From an uncultured Muribaculaceae bacterium (GTDB taxonomy: Bacteria > Bacteroidota > Bacteroidia > Bacteroidales > Muribaculaceae), in NCBI GenBank assembly GCA_934555895.1, contig CAKTFH010000011.1:4703-68702 (forward strand): DNA of 64,000 nt, written 5' to 3'. The notes beneath the pieces were generated by a model. That model did no database searches. It was not told where the DNA came from and was given only the letters and a program-made list of their open reading frames with translations. A program made the position numbers and the translations under genes. Positions 18,613 to 27,420 of the stretch are shown piece after piece (position 1 is the first letter of the stretch; each line of letters begins with the position of its first letter).

Positions 18613-19353
18613 ATGACTGCTCAAGATCCATCCGACAATGACATTCAGTCTCAGCAGGCACCACGGCCCAAGCCGCGGAGGATGCACGATTTACCTGCTG
18701 TGATGAACTTTATTGTGCTGGTGCTGTCGGTGGCACTGATTATCTGGATATCAATGGATACGTTTAACCGCGTAAACCTCCTCGAAAGCCATTCATATAT
18801 GACTTTTCAGTTGTGGGTGTGCGTGGTCTTCATCATCGATTTCTTTGTGGAGCTATGCTATAGTCGCAATAAATGGAGCTATTTCCGCAATCGAATCGCT
18901 TTTTTGCTTCTGTCTATCCCCTATCTTAACATAATCAATCTGCTGGATATCAATCTGAGCTACCAGGTAATCTATTTCATCCGGTTTGTACCTTTGGCAC
19001 GCGGAGCATTGGCATTGGCCATTGTCATGGGCTACTTGTCACAGAATGCCATTACAAGTCTGTTTATCAGCTATCTGTCGATTATGGTGCTTGTCGGCTA
19101 CTTCTGCTCGCTGATTTTTTATCAGCAGGAAGCCGGCACCAATCCGCAGGTGACAAGCTACTGGACTGCCCTGTGGTGGACGGCAATGAATATCACTACT
19201 GTGGGATGCGACATCTCGCCAGTGACGGTGGCGGGAAAGATTGTGGCTGTGGTGCTCCCTGTGTGCGGCATGATAGTGTTTCCGCTGTTCACTGTCTATC
19301 TTACCGATTACGTGACGCGTGCCGTGAAGCATGCCAGAGGCGACGCCGCTTAA
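18613..19353 (+). CDS. voltage-gated-type ion channel with atypical selectivity filter
   Basis: The start is set at the ATG giving MTAQDPSDNDIQSQQ; the frame runs 24 codons further upstream. The 246-residue protein has six predicted membrane segments (about residues 31-50, 62-83, 94-112, 120-145, 150-175 and 208-235) and a pore helix between the last two (SYWTALWWTAMNITTVG), the layout of a Kv-like subunit. The filter reads TTVGCD at residues 195-200 where potassium channels have TVGYGD. The fourth segment has only a few basic residues (RFVPLARG), so voltage sensing may be weak. It overlaps the convergent radical SAM gene by 4 bp. Fold is likely; ion selectivity is open. Confidence 0.8.
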   Translation: MTAQDPSDNDIQSQQAPRPKPRRMHDLPAVMNFIVLVLSVALIIWISMDTFNRVNLLESHSYMTFQLWVCVVFIIDFFVELCYSRNKWSYFRNRIAFLLLSIPYLNIINLLDINLSYQVIYFIRFVPLARGALALAIVMGYLSQNAITSLFISYLSIMVLVGYFCSLIFYQQEAGTNPQVTSYWTALWWTAMNITTVGCDISPVTVAGKIVAVVLPVCGMIVFPLFTVYLTDYVTRAVKHARGDAA

Positions 19354-21290
19354 CGGCGGAAGAGGCGTGCTATGAGGTCGGGACGCCCGAGTTTCCTGAG
19401 CGATGTAGTGATGGATGTGCGATAGGTGCGGTCATACCAGAAGAAATACTGGCGCTGGGCGAGCTTTTCGGCCGCCGAAACCGCCGTGTAAATTTTTTCG
19501 CCTGTATACGGATGATAGCCTGAATAATAGATTTCCGTGGCTACGGTCATGGGCGTGGGAGTGAAGTCCTGCACCTGTTCGAGATGGAAGTCAAGGTCGC
19601 GTGTCTTGACTGCCAGGTTCGCCATATCGATTTCATGGCATCCGGGGTGCGAGGAAATGAAATAGGGTATGAGCTGCTGCCGCAGTCCGTGTCGGGCGTT
19701 CACACTGTCGAAAAATCGCTTGAAATCGTAAAACAAGCTAAACGATGGCTTGCGCATCACCTGAAGCACCGAATCTTCGGTATGCTCGGGCGCTACCTTG
19801 AGGCGTCCGCTCACATGGCTGGTAATCAGTTCTTCGTTGTAGCGCCGGTTCACGGCGTCGACTTTCGGGTTGCCTGTGCGGTGCATCGAGAGGTCGTAGC
19901 GCACGCCGCTCCCTATGAACGATTTCTTCACTCCCGGCAAAGCGTCCACGGCGTGATATATATCGAGTAGCGCTGAATGGTCGGTGTTGAGGTTGGGGCA
20001 TGGCACGGGGTGGAGGCAGCTCGGCCGCATGCACTTCTCGCACACTTCGAGGCGTTTTCCTCCGAGTGCGTACATGTTGGCCGATGGCCCCCCGAGATCT
20101 GATATGTAGCCGTGGAAATCATGCATCTGTGTCACGGCGCGTGCCTCGCGCAATATCGACTCTTTGCTGCGCGATGCTATGAATTTGCCCTGATGCGCCG
20201 AGATGGTGCAGAAGGCACAACCGCCGAAACATCCTCTGTGCAGACACACCGAGTGGCGTATCATTTCGTAGGCCGGGATGCGCTTACCGTTGTAGCGCGG
20301 ATGCGGCAGGCGTGTGTAGTGGAGGTCAAAAGTGCGGTCCACCTCCTCGGTAGTCATCGGCGGCAGCATTGGATTCACCTTCACCACGCGGTCGCCGTGT
20401 CTCTGCCACAGGGTGGCACCGTGCATGCGGTTGCTCTGCTGCTCTATGTGCTTGAAGTTGGCCGACTGCTTGCGTTTGTCGGTGCGGCACTCTTCCCATG
20501 AGTTTAGCACTATGTTGCTGTCATCGTTCCGCATCGGCATGGCTTCGAGCGGTTCCCACACCACTGTCTGCGGCACATCGCGTATGTCGGCGATTTTTTC
20601 ACCGGCCTCTATGCGGTGGGCGAGTTCAAGCATTGTCGATTCGCCCATTCCATACACTATCATGTCGACCGGCGCGTCGGCCAGTATCGAGGGGCGCAGG
20701 CGGTCCTGCCAATAGTCGTAATGTGAGTTTCGTCGCAGCGATGCCTCTATGCCGCCGGCTATGATTGGTACATCGGGGAAGAGGCTTCGCAGTTTTTCGG
20801 CATATACTATTGTTGGATAGTCGGGCCGCATCCCGTGGCGTCCGCCGGGAGTATAGGCATCATCGCTCCGGCGCCTGCGGGCGGCGGTATAGTGGTTTAC
20901 CATCGAGTCCATAGCACCGGCCGATATTCCGAAAAACAGGCGCGGACGCCCGAATTTCCTGAAGTCGCGCAGGTCGTCCTGCCAGTTGGGCTGCGGCACG
21001 ATGGCCACCTTGTAGCCTCCCATCTCCATGAGCATTCGGCCTATGACCGCCGCTCCGAACGAAGGATGGTCCACATAAGCGTCGCCAGAGAAAATCACTA
21101 TGTCGATGTCTCCGTCCTCCCATCCGCGTGCTCGCGCCTCCTTCACCGATGTTGGGAGCCAGTCGGTGACGGGTCTTTTTGGCATCGGTTCGTAAGGCGC
21201 TTCCTGACGCTTCTGTAGCTTGGACTGTTGCTTGATATCGCTATGCGGCTGTCGGTGCGGTCTGTCGGTTTTCTGTGGGCGTGGTTTCAT
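19350..21290 (-). CDS. ygiQ: YgiQ family radical SAM protein
   Basis: This 646-residue protein belongs to the UPF0313/YgiQ family. The N-terminal domain has DIVIFSGDAYVDHPSFG, the radical SAM cluster motif CxxxCxxC is in GCFGGCAFCTI, and the C-terminal family-specific region includes QDFTPTPMTVATEIYYSGY and PYTGEKIY. A further Cys-rich stretch (CEKCMRPSCLHPVPC) may hold extra iron. The molecular reaction is not known. The gene overlaps uvrB by 4 bp (ATGA) and lies downstream in the same transcript. Its N-terminus is rich in Lys/Arg/Gln and probably disordered. Confidence 0.92.
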   Translation of the reverse strand: MKPRPQKTDRPHRQPHSDIKQQSKLQKRQEAPYEPMPKRPVTDWLPTSVKEARARGWEDGDIDIVIFSGDAYVDHPSFGAAVIGRMLMEMGGYKVAIVPQPNWQDDLRDFRKFGRPRLFFGISAGAMDSMVNHYTAARRRRSDDAYTPGGRHGMRPDYPTIVYAEKLRSLFPDVPIIAGGIEASLRRNSHYDYWQDRLRPSILADAPVDMIVYGMGESTMLELAHRIEAGEKIADIRDVPQTVVWEPLEAMPMRNDDSNIVLNSWEECRTDKRKQSANFKHIEQQSNRMHGATLWQRHGDRVVKVNPMLPPMTTEEVDRTFDLHYTRLPHPRYNGKRIPAYEMIRHSVCLHRGCFGGCAFCTISAHQGKFIASRSKESILREARAVTQMHDFHGYISDLGGPSANMYALGGKRLEVCEKCMRPSCLHPVPCPNLNTDHSALLDIYHAVDALPGVKKSFIGSGVRYDLSMHRTGNPKVDAVNRRYNEELITSHVSGRLKVAPEHTEDSVLQVMRKPSFSLFYDFKRFFDSVNARHGLRQQLIPYFISSHPGCHEIDMANLAVKTRDLDFHLEQVQDFTPTPMTVATEIYYSGYHPYTGEKIYTAVSAAEKLAQRQYFFWYDRTYRTSITTSLRKLGRPDLIARLFRR

Positions 21291-23371
21291 TTCTCCATGC
21301 TTTTGAGGCGGTCTTCCATCTTGAGGATTTCATCACGCAGGCGTGCGGCCTCCATAAATTCCATGTCTTTGGCCGCCTTCACCATTTCGGCTCTCATGCG
21401 GGTGATGGAGCGCTGAAGTTCGGCGGGAGTCATGTAGGCTATCACAGGATCGGCGGCGATATTTACATCGGCGGTGTATTCCTGCTCATAAGGTACGGGC
21501 GAAGCCGCCTTGCGTGAAGTGGAGCGTGTCTTCTGATGCTCACCGCCTACTCCTGCCGAGCGCTCGGCCTCCTCTTCGTCGATGCCGATGATGCGGTTGC
21601 GCGCCTTTACGATGGCCTGTGGTGTGATGCCATGCTCTTCGTTGTAGGCCAGCTGCTTTGCTCTCCGTCGCTCAGTCTCCTCTATGGTGAGGCGCATCGA
21701 GTCGGTAATCTTGTCGGCATACATTATCACGGTGCCGTTGAGGTTTCGTGCGGCGCGTCCCACAGTCTGGGTGAGCGAGCGGTGCGAGCGCAGGAATCCC
21801 TCCTTGTCGGCGTCGAGTATGGCCACCAGCGACACCTCCGGGAGGTCGAGGCCCTCGCGGAGTAGGTTCACTCCTATAAGCACATCGAACACTCCGGCAC
21901 GCAGATCGTCGAGAATGCGGATGCGGTCGAGTGTATCTACATCCGAATGTATATAGGCTGATTTGATATTGAGCTGATGCATGTAGTCGTCGAGTTCTTC
22001 GGCCATGCGTTTCGTGAGAGTGGTCACGAGCACTCGCTCTCCACGCTCCTTGCGCTGCTGTATTTGCTCGAGCAGATGGTCGATCTGGTGTTCCGACGGT
22101 TCCACGGTGATGAGCGGGTCGAGAAGACCGGTAGGGCGTATTACCTGTTCCACCACCACGCCCTCACTTTGCTCGAGCTCGTAGTCGGCCGGGGTGGCGC
22201 TCACATAAATCACTTGGTTAGTCAGTCTTTCAAACTCCTCGAAGCGCAGCGGGCGGTTGTCGAGTGCTGAATCGAGGCGGAACCCGTAGTTAACCAGATT
22301 CTGCTTGCGCGAGAGGTCACCACCGAACATGGCGCGAATCTGCGGCACTGTCACGTGGCTCTCGTCGATGATGGTGAGGTAGTCCGATGGGAAATAGTCG
22401 AGCAGGCAGAACGGGCGCATACCCGGCTTGCGGCCATCAAAATAGCGGCTGTAGTTCTCAATGCCGGGGCAGTGGCCGACCTCGCGTATCATCTCTATGT
22501 CGTAGGTGGTACGCTCGTAAAGGCGGCGTGCCTCGAGCTCGCGGTCTTCTTTTCTGAAGAGCTCTACCTGGTTGCCGAGGTCGACCTCCATCGAAGCCAA
22601 TGCCGAGGCCTGACGCTCGCGCGAGGTTACGAAGAGGTTGGCGGGATATATCCTGAACGAGTCGTGCGCCCCGAGGCTGATGTTGTCGATGGGGTGAAGT
22701 GTCTCGATGCGCTCTATCTCGTCGCCCCAGAACACCACTCTGAGCAAAATATCCTCATATGCCAGACGGATGTCGACCGTGTCGCCTTTCACTCGGAAGT
22801 TGCCGCTGTTGAGTTCTATCTCGTTGCGCGAATAGAGCGCTTCGGCCAGGCTGCGCAGGAAGGCATTGCGCGCTATTTTCTGCCCTGTGTGTATGTCGAT
22901 TACATTGGCATTGAAGTCTTCGGGATTGCCCATGCCGAAGAGACACGACACCGAGCTCACCACCACCACATCGCGCCGGCCCGACAGGAGGGCCGACACC
23001 GTGGCGAGGCGCAGGCGCTCTATCTCGTCGTTTATCATGAGGTCTTTCTCGATGTATTTGTCCACCGAGGGTATGTAGGCCTCGGGCTGATAGTAATCGT
23101 AATACGACACGAAATACTGCACCGAGTTCTCAGGAAAAAACTGCTTGAACTCGCCGTAGAGTTGTGCGGCAAGCGTTTTGTTATGGCTCAGAATGAGGGT
23201 CGGACGGCGCACCTGAGCTATCACATTGGCCATTGTGAAAGTTTTTCCCGACCCGGTGACGCCAAGAAGTACCTGTGCGTGGGAGTTGTCTTTCACTCCC
23301 TGCGTGAGCTGTTCTATGGCTTGCGGCTGGTCGCCCGTGGGCTTATATTCCGAACTTAGTTTGAAATTCAT
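21287..23371 (-). CDS. uvrB: excinuclease ABC subunit B
   Basis: This is the damage-verification helicase of nucleotide excision repair. The 694-residue protein has Walker A GVTGSGKT, the beta-hairpin motif YYDYYQPEAYIP, the helicase motif IIDESHV, motif VI QTVGRAARN and a C-terminal UVR domain (residues about 650-690) that binds UvrA or UvrC. The length is normal. A Ser/Lys-rich insert (GGEHQKTRSTSRKAASPV) sits before the UVR domain. The downstream ygiQ overlaps by 4 bp, so translational coupling is likely. Confidence 0.97.
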   Translation of the reverse strand: MNFKLSSEYKPTGDQPQAIEQLTQGVKDNSHAQVLLGVTGSGKTFTMANVIAQVRRPTLILSHNKTLAAQLYGEFKQFFPENSVQYFVSYYDYYQPEAYIPSVDKYIEKDLMINDEIERLRLATVSALLSGRRDVVVVSSVSCLFGMGNPEDFNANVIDIHTGQKIARNAFLRSLAEALYSRNEIELNSGNFRVKGDTVDIRLAYEDILLRVVFWGDEIERIETLHPIDNISLGAHDSFRIYPANLFVTSRERQASALASMEVDLGNQVELFRKEDRELEARRLYERTTYDIEMIREVGHCPGIENYSRYFDGRKPGMRPFCLLDYFPSDYLTIIDESHVTVPQIRAMFGGDLSRKQNLVNYGFRLDSALDNRPLRFEEFERLTNQVIYVSATPADYELEQSEGVVVEQVIRPTGLLDPLITVEPSEHQIDHLLEQIQQRKERGERVLVTTLTKRMAEELDDYMHQLNIKSAYIHSDVDTLDRIRILDDLRAGVFDVLIGVNLLREGLDLPEVSLVAILDADKEGFLRSHRSLTQTVGRAARNLNGTVIMYADKITDSMRLTIEETERRRAKQLAYNEEHGITPQAIVKARNRIIGIDEEEAERSAGVGGEHQKTRSTSRKAASPVPYEQEYTADVNIAADPVIAYMTPAELQRSITRMRAEMVKAAKDMEFMEAARLRDEILKMEDRLKSMEK

Positions 23372-23609
23372 CTGATGCTGTTGTTATGCCTGGGGCTGAG
23401 ATAACCCCGAACTGCAAATATACGAAAAAAATAGATATCTTATTATGTCTGTTTTCGCTACAAAAATAGTATCTTTGTGGCGCACTTGTGCACACCTGCC
23501 GCCGCGGCTTCGGAAGCCTCTTGCCTACAAGACAATCGGGTGCGGTGTGACACACATGACGGGATGTATTAACACAAATCTCCGATTATTTTTCATCATA
23601 ATTTTCACC

Positions 23610-25211
23610 ATGAAAAAAGCTTTTGCATTTGTCGCTTTGGCCGCTCTGGCCGCAACAGCGGCAGCCGCCGACAGCGGCAGAGCTCCGCTTATGGGCTGGA
23701 GCTCGTGGAACACTTATTTCCTCGACATCAACGACCAACTTATCAGGGAACAGGCCGACGCCATGGTTTCGACCGGGCTCAAGGATGCCGGCTACCAGTT
23801 TATCAACATCGACGACGGCTACTGGAACGGCCGCGCCGCCGACGGTACACTCATCATCGACACCAAGAAATTCCCCAACGGCATGCGTGCCGTGGCCGAC
23901 TACATCCATTCCAAAGGTCTTAAGGCCGGTATCTATTCCGACGCCGGCGACAACACCTGCGGCTCAGGAAACAAGGCTCCCTATGGTTTGAATGTTGGCC
24001 TCTACGGCCATGAGGAAGCCGACTGCCGCACATATTTCAAGGATTGGGATTATGATTTCATCAAAGTGGACTACTGCGGCGGCATGCATCTTGGCATCGA
24101 CGAAAAAGAGCAGTACACCAAAATCGCCGAAGCCATAAAGAACTGTGGCAAGGATGATATACACTACAACATCTGCCGCTGGGCGCTCCCCGGCACATGG
24201 GCTGCCGACATCGCTGACTCATGGCGTACTACCGGCGACATTACTAACAAATGGGAGTCGGTCCGTGCCATCCTCGGTGAGAACCTCTATCTCTCGGCCT
24301 ACTGCCGCGACGGCCACTACAACGACATGGATATGCTTGAGGTGGGCCGTGGCATGACTCCCGACGAAGACCTCACTCACTTCGCCATGTGGTGTATCAT
24401 GGACTCGCCTCTGCTCGTGGGCTGCGACATGCGCAACATGAGCCCCTCCACCATCGAGCTGCTCACCAACAAGGAACTTATCGCCCTCAACCAGGACCCT
24501 CTGCACCTCCAGGCATATGTGGGCGACCGCATCGGCGACACCTACGTGATGGTGAAGGATATAGACAAACGCCTGGGCAAAACCCGCGCCATCGCTGTCT
24601 ACAACCCCAGCGACAAGGCTCAGACTGTAAACCTCGACCTTCCCAAGCTTGAGCTTGGCGGCAAGGTGGCTCTCCGCGACCTCGTGTCGCACAAAGACCT
24701 CGGCAAGGCTGAAGACAGATACACCGTAACGGTACCCGCCCATGGTGTGCGCGTGTTCAAGGCAAAGGCCGACAAGCGCCTGGTGCGCACCCGCTATGAG
24801 GCCGAGACCGGCTTTATACCCGCTTATCAGGAAATCAGAAACAACCAGACTGAGAATACCGGTGTCTATTCCGAAGGTTCTTCGGCCTACTCGGGTGGCG
24901 CAGCAGTGCGCTGGCTTGGCCACCGTAAGGACAACTGCCTCGTATTCAATGATGTCTACAGTCCCAAGGGGGGTGCCTATAAGCTCACTATCGCTTATCT
25001 TTCGGCAGAGGACCGTAATATAGCAGTCGATGTCAACGGCCGTCAGGTAGCCAATCTCAAATGTAACTCCGGCGACTATGTATCGAAGGTTGCCACACAG
25101 TCGGTTACCGTGAACCTCAACAAGGGCATGAACACCATCACTCTGTCAAACCCCACCTACTTCATGCCCGATATCGACTACATCGATGTGGAGCCGATTG
25201 CGTCGAAGTGA
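23610..25211 (+). CDS. GH27 alpha-galactosidase with C-terminal carbohydrate-binding-like domain
   Basis: The start is the ATG giving MKKAFAFVALAALAATAAAA, a signal peptide; longer in-frame starts are not needed. The catalytic barrel opens with PLMGWSSWNTYF, has the nucleophile Asp in FIKVDYCGG and the acid/base Asp in the NDMDMLEVG region, all classical GH27 signatures. A beta-sandwich domain to about residue 400 follows. The last 130 residues (YEAETGFIPAYQ onward to DIDYIDVEPI) resemble a CBM35/CBM6-type module. It should release terminal alpha-galactose, from the periplasm or cell surface. A -7 box (TATCTTTG) is at 23470-23477. The GH97 gene follows 16 bp downstream, so they form an operon. 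Confidence 0.92.
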   Translation: MKKAFAFVALAALAATAAAADSGRAPLMGWSSWNTYFLDINDQLIREQADAMVSTGLKDAGYQFINIDDGYWNGRAADGTLIIDTKKFPNGMRAVADYIHSKGLKAGIYSDAGDNTCGSGNKAPYGLNVGLYGHEEADCRTYFKDWDYDFIKVDYCGGMHLGIDEKEQYTKIAEAIKNCGKDDIHYNICRWALPGTWAADIADSWRTTGDITNKWESVRAILGENLYLSAYCRDGHYNDMDMLEVGRGMTPDEDLTHFAMWCIMDSPLLVGCDMRNMSPSTIELLTNKELIALNQDPLHLQAYVGDRIGDTYVMVKDIDKRLGKTRAIAVYNPSDKAQTVNLDLPKLELGGKVALRDLVSHKDLGKAEDRYTVTVPAHGVRVFKAKADKRLVRTRYEAETGFIPAYQEIRNNQTENTGVYSEGSSAYSGGAAVRWLGHRKDNCLVFNDVYSPKGGAYKLTIAYLSAEDRNIAVDVNGRQVANLKCNSGDYVSKVATQSVTVNLNKGMNTITLSNPTYFMPDIDYIDVEPIASK

Positions 25212-25227
25212 TAAAATTTTAAGGAAT

Positions 25228-27222
25228 ATGCGAATCATAGCTTCAATAGCATGCATCGGCCTGGCGCTCACAGCCATGGCGGCGAAAACCTCCACCTACA
25301 CGCTTTCGTCGCCTGACGGCAAGGTGACCACGCAGATTACCGCAGGCAGCGAACTCACTTTCACCGCCGCCTACGACGGCGAGCAGCTTATGGCACCTTC
25401 GAAGATAGGCGTGCTGCTTGACAACGGCACCGCCGTCGGCACCGATGTTAAGGTTTCTTCGGTAAAGACCACGAGTGTCGACACCCGTGTGGCTTCGCCG
25501 TTCTACCGCTCCGACTACATAGCCGACCGCTACAATCAACTCACCCTGCGTATAGGCAAGGACTGGAGTGTGGAATTCCGTGCTTACAACGACGGCGTAG
25601 CCTACCGCTTCGTGACCAAGACTAAAAAACCGTTTAATATCGTCAATGAAATTGCCGAGTTTGCTTTCACAGGCGATGCCGTGGCTACTGTGCCCTATGT
25701 GAATGCACGCACATCGGGCAAGAAGGGCGACTTCTCCACCCAGTTCTTCAACTCTTTCGAAAACACCTACACCATAGCAAAGCTCAGCGAACTCGACACC
25801 GACCGATTGGCGTTTCTGCCGCTGACCGTAGAACCTGTCAAGGGCAAGAAGATTCTCTTCTCAGAGGCCGGCATCACCGACTATCCCGGCATGTATCTCA
25901 ACGCGCAGGGAGACAAGCTTGTGGGCGTCTTCGCACCATACCCCAAGGCTTGGAAGCAGGGCGGCCATAACGAGTTGCAGCTCTTTGTCACCGAGAGCGA
26001 GCCTTACATAGCCAAGGCCAACGGTCCTAAGGAACTTCCGTGGCGCATCGCTGTGGTCGCTCCTGACGACAAGACACTCGCCGCCACAGAGCTTACCTAC
26101 CTGCTCGCCGCGCCTTCGCGTGTGGCCGACATAAGCTGGATCAAGCCCGGCAAGGTGGCATGGGACTGGTGGAACGGTTGGAATATCGAGGGTGTCGACT
26201 TCGAGGCCGGCATCAACAACGATACCTACAAAGCTTACATCGACTTTGCGTCGGAGCACAACATCGAGTATGTGATACTCGACGAGGGTTGGGCCGTCAA
26301 CAAGAAGGCCGACCTCTTCCAGGTTGTGCCTGAAATCAATCTCGAGGAGCTGGTGGAGTATGGGAAGGCCAAAAACGTAGGACTCATTCTTTGGGCCGGT
26401 TTCTACGCTCTGGAGCGCGACATGGAGCATGTGTTCAAACACTACTCCGCTATGGGCATCAAGGGCTTCAAAGTCGACTTCTTCGACCGCGACGACCAGA
26501 TTGTCAACGAGTTCGCATCGCGTGCCGCTGCTATGGCCGCCGACTATCACATGATTCTCGACCTACACGGCTTCCACAAAGGCTCGTGCATGAACCGCAC
26601 TTACCCCAATGTGCTCAACGTTGAGGGCGTGCACGGCCTCGAGACAATGAAATGGAGCGACATCGACACCGACCAGGTGACCTACGATGTGCAGATTCCA
26701 TTCATCCGTCAGGCCGCAGGCCCCATGGATTACACTCAGGGCGCGATGATCAATGGCACCAAGATGAACTATCGCCGTAGCTACTACGAACCCATGAGTC
26801 AGGGCACTCGTTGCCGTCAGTTGGCGCTCTATATGGTTCTCGACTCGCCGTTCAATATGCTCTGCGACGCCCCGTCGAACTACCGCAAGGAACCGGCTTG
26901 CACCGAGTTTATCGCTCAGGTACCCACCGTGTGGGATGAGACTATTATCCTCGATGGAAAAGTTGGCGAGCACATTGTGACGGCTCGCCGCAAGGGAAAC
27001 ACATGGTATGTGGGTGGTCTCACAAACTGGACTCCCCGCGATTATGAACTCGACCTCTCGTTCCTCGGTTCGGGGAACCACACTGCCGAAATCTTCGCCG
27101 ATGGCAAGAACGCCCATCGCCGCGGCACCGACTTCGTGCGCAAGCAGCAGACCGTCAGCAACACCGACAAAATCAAGCTGCACATGGCCCCCGGCGGTGG
27201 CTTTGCCATCAAAATCAACTAA
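25228..27222 (+). CDS. GH97 glycoside hydrolase (alpha-galactosidase or alpha-glucosidase)
   Basis: The chosen start gives a signal peptide (MRIIASIACIGLALTAMAAK). The 664 residues match GH97: an N-terminal beta-sandwich (YTLSSPDGKVTTQITAG), a central TIM barrel (GKVAWDWWNGWNIEGVDF, YVILDEGW, GIKGFKVDFFDRDDQ, NVLNVEGVHGLE) and a C-terminal beta domain. Aspartate in KVDFFDRDDQ suits the retaining GH97 branch described for alpha-galactosidases, whereas the inverting SusB-type enzymes use glutamates, so alpha-galactosidase is favoured. The operon with GH27 supports this but does not prove it. A strong terminator follows the gene. Confidence 0.9.
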   Translation: MRIIASIACIGLALTAMAAKTSTYTLSSPDGKVTTQITAGSELTFTAAYDGEQLMAPSKIGVLLDNGTAVGTDVKVSSVKTTSVDTRVASPFYRSDYIADRYNQLTLRIGKDWSVEFRAYNDGVAYRFVTKTKKPFNIVNEIAEFAFTGDAVATVPYVNARTSGKKGDFSTQFFNSFENTYTIAKLSELDTDRLAFLPLTVEPVKGKKILFSEAGITDYPGMYLNAQGDKLVGVFAPYPKAWKQGGHNELQLFVTESEPYIAKANGPKELPWRIAVVAPDDKTLAATELTYLLAAPSRVADISWIKPGKVAWDWWNGWNIEGVDFEAGINNDTYKAYIDFASEHNIEYVILDEGWAVNKKADLFQVVPEINLEELVEYGKAKNVGLILWAGFYALERDMEHVFKHYSAMGIKGFKVDFFDRDDQIVNEFASRAAAMAADYHMILDLHGFHKGSCMNRTYPNVLNVEGVHGLETMKWSDIDTDQVTYDVQIPFIRQAAGPMDYTQGAMINGTKMNYRRSYYEPMSQGTRCRQLALYMVLDSPFNMLCDAPSNYRKEPACTEFIAQVPTVWDETIILDGKVGEHIVTARRKGNTWYVGGLTNWTPRDYELDLSFLGSGNHTAEIFADGKNAHRRGTDFVRKQQTVSNTDKIKLHMAPGGGFAIKIN

Positions 27223-27244
27223 TCTATACTTCTGACCCATACCG

Positions 27245-27285
27245 GCCGGCGACAGCACCCCTCGCGCTGTCGCCGGCTGAATTTT
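27245..27285 (+). terminator. terminator after the GH27-GH97 operon
   Basis: GCCGGCGACAGC (27245-27256) and its perfect complement (27266-27277) form a 12-bp stem with a 9-base loop, then a T-run. Confidence 0.88.
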
Positions 27286-27420
27286 TGCTGCATTTGCGGT
27301 GGATTTTATGGTGATGATTGCGGGTTAAAAAAGGTTAAAATATGCGAATGGTGCTATATGGCGCACCGTTTTTTTAGTAACTTGCAGCATATTAAGAATA
27401 CTGCTTGGAGATTAATACCT

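Noticed and set aside
22355..23359. 334-residue plus-strand open frame within uvrB
   Set aside because: Antisense shadow of uvrB, which has all helicase motifs; no independent start signal or family.
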